Below, one piece after another: positions 12,572 through 14,207 of a DNA stretch of 14,207 nucleotides. Position numbers and translations under genes: made by a program. Origin of the DNA: Selenomonadaceae bacterium (lineage in GTDB: Bacteria; Bacillota; Negativicutes; Selenomonadales; Selenomonadaceae); assembly GCA_017445435.1 (NCBI GenBank), contig JAFSUE010000303.1, positions 1-14,207 on the forward strand, read 5' to 3'. The notes beneath the pieces are model-generated. The model saw nothing but the letters and a program-made list of their open reading frames with translations. It had not been told where the DNA came from and searched no databases. The stretch's first letter is position 1; the number at the start of each line of letters is the position of its first letter.

Positions 12572-13261
12572 ATGAAGAAAATTTTTCGATTGAAAATTGG
12601 GGCGGGAAAATTGAGTAGGAAATTTGACGAAGTTGCAGACAAATTGCGCGTACAGGAACTTTATAAATTTGAAGGTGAGGCGCGGCGTCAAGGTTACAAT
12701 TTAATAGCTGGCGTCGACGAAGCTGGGCGCGGTTCACTTGTCGGATCAGTCATAGTTGCCGCCGTGATATTGCCGCCGAATTTTTATCTTGCCAAGCTGA
12801 ACGATTCTAAAAAAATTTCCGCTAAAGTTCGTGAAAAACTTTTCGACGAAATTAAATCTGCCGCGATAGCTTATTCCTGCGTTGAAGTTAGCGTCGAGGA
12901 AGTGGACACGCTTAACGTTTATCAAGCGTCGTTATTGGGAATGCGCCGCGCAGTTGACAATCTTTCCACTAAGCCTGATTTTGTACTGACTGACGCAATG
13001 AAAGTTGACTTCGGCGAAATTAAAAGTCAAGCGATAATTCACGGCGACGCACTTTCCGCAACGATAGCTGCCGCGTCGATCATCGCGAAAGTTTCACGTG
13101 ACAAACTTGCTGATGAGTGGAGCAAAATTTATCCAGTTTATGGCTTTGAAAAAAATCGTGGCTACGGTACAAAAGAACATCTTGCCGCGATAAAAAATTT
13201 TGGCTTTACTGACATTCACCGCAAAACTTTTAACCCAGTGAAATCTATGTTAATTTCCTAA
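12572..13261 (+). CDS. rnhB: Ribonuclease HII
   Basis: RNase HII nicks the RNA part of RNA/DNA hybrids and removes single ribonucleotides from DNA. The 229-residue frame shows IAGVDEAGRG (Asp49 and Glu50 of the active site, with the GRG that senses the ribonucleotide), LNDSKKIS, VLTDAMKV (Asp141), HGDALSATIAAASIIAKVSRD (the usual GD-x-x-S-x-x-I-A-A-A-S block, Asp159) and GYGTKEHLAAI (the conserved Tyr). After the first motif the usual PLAGPV reads SLVGSV, an unusual double Pro-to-Ser change. The N-terminus is shorter than in many Firmicute RnhB proteins. The start is uncertain: the ATG at 12572 sits on the predicted transcript start, and a TTG at 12611 preceded by GGGGCGGGA is an alternative. 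It is followed after 15 bases by the next gene, so the two form an operon. Confidence 0.94.
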   Translation: MKKIFRLKIGAGKLSRKFDEVADKLRVQELYKFEGEARRQGYNLIAGVDEAGRGSLVGSVIVAAVILPPNFYLAKLNDSKKISAKVREKLFDEIKSAAIAYSCVEVSVEEVDTLNVYQASLLGMRRAVDNLSTKPDFVLTDAMKVDFGEIKSQAIIHGDALSATIAAASIIAKVSRDKLADEWSKIYPVYGFEKNRGYGTKEHLAAIKNFGFTDIHRKTFNPVKSMLIS

Positions 13262-13276
13262 AAAGGAAGTGATTTA

Positions 13277-14207
13277 ATGCCTATAAATGCAAATGCCGTT
13301 GGTATTCGTCCAGTAGCGCCTGAAAGACCGTTAAGAGAGTCTGAAGGTATACAGCGCCGAGATGAAGGCGTCGTTTCTGGCTTTCGACCGCAAACTAACG
13401 TTGCCTTACGTACCGCAATCAGTGACTTAGCTGGAACGCTTGAACGTATCGCCACAAGTGAAAAAGCTGGTATTAATAAAATGCCTAGCGAAGTTGGGCA
13501 GATTATCAGAAATATTTTAGAACAATCCCTTTCACTGCAGGAGACTTTAGGCAAGGGCATCGGCAGTACGATTGAAAGTCAACGCTTTTCAATGGAGCAA
13601 CTTTCAACTTTCGGCAGAATGCTCTTTCAACTTGGGTCACTTTCGGACAGGGGATTTTCCATGAAAATTTCTCCTGAAACGCAGTCGCTTTTATCGCAGT
13701 TCAAAAATTTAATTGTATCGCAGGAAGGCGGCAACGCGCTTGAACCAGTGCTGTTGTCGAAGTCTGCCTTTGAATTGCTTGACTCAAAAATTCCTGAACA
13801 ACTTCCGCAGGCTATGTACGAAATTTTGTCGCAGTTGTCACAGCCGCTGGCAAATATAAATTGGAATCAGCCATCCGATGAATCCGATATAATGAGCTTT
13901 TTAAATAAGCTTGTAAAATTTTTTATGCCGCGCCCTGCGTCTGACAATCGTCCTGCTACGCCACAGCAACAGCCGCAACCTCAACCGCAACAAAATTTTC
14001 AGCAACCGTTCAATCAAAATCAGCCGCAAAATAATTTTCAGCAACCTTTGAATCAAGGTCAACCGCAACAAAATTTTCAGCAACCTATGAATCAAAATCA
14101 GCCGCAAAATAATTTTCAGCAACCTATGAATCAAGGTCAACCGCAACAAAATTTTCAGCAACCGTTCAATCAAAATCAGCCGCAAAATAATTTTCAGCAA
14201 CCTATGA
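13277..14207 (+). CDS. Unknown protein with a Q/N-rich 13-residue repeat tract (3' end outside window)
   Basis: The frame starts at an ATG with AAAGGAAGTGA seven bases ahead, 15 bases past the rnhB stop, and remains open to the window edge (310 codons). Residues 1 to about 228 form a soluble, mostly helical-looking part without a recognised motif; it has Leu/Ser-rich stretches such as SLSLQETLGKGIGSTIES and IMSFLNKLVKFF. There is no signal peptide. From residue 230 the composition changes to almost only Gln, Asn, Pro and Phe, with a 13-residue unit NFQQPxNQ[NG]QPQ[NQ] repeated at least five and a half times. In Bacillus the gene after rnhB is ylqG, followed by the FlhB-like ylqH; a similar position suggests, weakly, a FliK/YlqG-like protein. 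I did not recognise any FliK domain in the visible part. Confidence 0.85.
   Translation, partial: MPINANAVGIRPVAPERPLRESEGIQRRDEGVVSGFRPQTNVALRTAISDLAGTLERIATSEKAGINKMPSEVGQIIRNILEQSLSLQETLGKGIGSTIESQRFSMEQLSTFGRMLFQLGSLSDRGFSMKISPETQSLLSQFKNLIVSQEGGNALEPVLLSKSAFELLDSKIPEQLPQAMYEILSQLSQPLANINWNQPSDESDIMSFLNKLVKFFMPRPASDNRPATPQQQPQPQPQQNFQQPFNQNQPQNNFQQPLNQGQPQQNFQQPMNQNQPQNNFQQPMNQGQPQQNFQQPFNQNQPQNNFQQPM
13994..14207 (+). repeat. 39-bp in-frame tandem repeat (alternating two types, 78-bp super-period)
   Basis: Units start at 13994, 14033, 14072, 14111, 14150 and 14189 (the last cut by the window). Odd units end NQNQPQN and even units end NQGQPQQ, so types alternate A-B-A-B-A. The only other changes are the residue after NFQQP (Phe, Leu, Met, Met, Phe, Met) and CCG/CCT codon swaps. 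The high DNA identity suggests recent expansion by slippage or recombination. Confidence 0.93.

Noticed and set aside
13901..14200. Long - strand open frame of Leu/Ile/Arg repeats (about 99 codons)
   Set aside because: It is the antisense of the 39-bp repeat: a stop-free repeat unit remains stop-free in every copy. The + strand frame has a ribosome site, follows rnhB and has the coherent N-terminal part.
13994..14207. Tandem repeat considered as a CRISPR array
   Set aside because: Units are contiguous without unique spacers, are in frame with a coding sequence, and no cas gene is nearby.

Overview
The window looks like a chromosomal segment of a diderm Firmicute (class Negativicutes, Selenomonas/Veillonella-like). 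It pairs typical Firmicute housekeeping genes (yqeK, LytR-CpsA-Psr, rsfS, cvfB-type S1 protein, coaE, rnhB) with outer-membrane biogenesis genes (lpxD and three OmpH/Skp-family chaperones). The DNA is AT-rich, and TTG and GTG starts are common. Species cannot be named from the sequence alone.

Layout. Positions 1-4144 (+ strand) hold the 3' end of yqeK, an LCP cell-wall ligase, a dispersed hairpin repeat, rsfS, a cvfB-like RNA-binding gene, coaE, and a membrane-anchored lytic transglycosylase whose start lies inside the coaE reading frame. Positions 4145-5185 have no intact gene. They hold a terminator, a heptanucleotide repeat, and two nested, decayed insertion sequences (an IS5-like transposase cut into at its 3' end by an IS3-like one), then a hairpin and a bidirectional terminator.

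Positions 5186-12406 are on the - strand. In transcription order they are: a LysA-type decarboxylase with an extended -10 promoter; a small two-helix membrane protein with its own consensus-like promoter; an OmpH/Skp protein with promoter and terminator; then a probable operon of a long coiled-coil OmpH relative, an OmpH-like lipoprotein, lpxD and an exported protein of unknown function. A further unknown exported protein lies at 5186-6181, with a doubtful small ORF upstream. A second copy of the hairpin repeat and a second heptanucleotide array lie between the OmpH genes.

From 12541 to the end (+ strand) a sigma-A-like promoter, divergent from the lysA promoter, drives rnhB and a gene that runs off the window. 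That last gene encodes an unrecognised N-terminal part followed by a Q/N-rich tract of 13-residue repeats in two alternating types. Its place after rnhB recalls the Bacillus ylqG position.

Functional themes are envelope biogenesis (peptidoglycan cleavage and ligation, lipid A, periplasmic chaperones, diaminopimelate/lysine metabolism) and growth housekeeping (ribosome silencing, CoA synthesis, RNA/DNA hybrid removal). The most unusual items are the Q/N-repeat protein, the paired hairpin repeats with length-compensated stems, three related heptanucleotide arrays in different gaps, the coaE/transglycosylase overlap, and the long OmpH variant.
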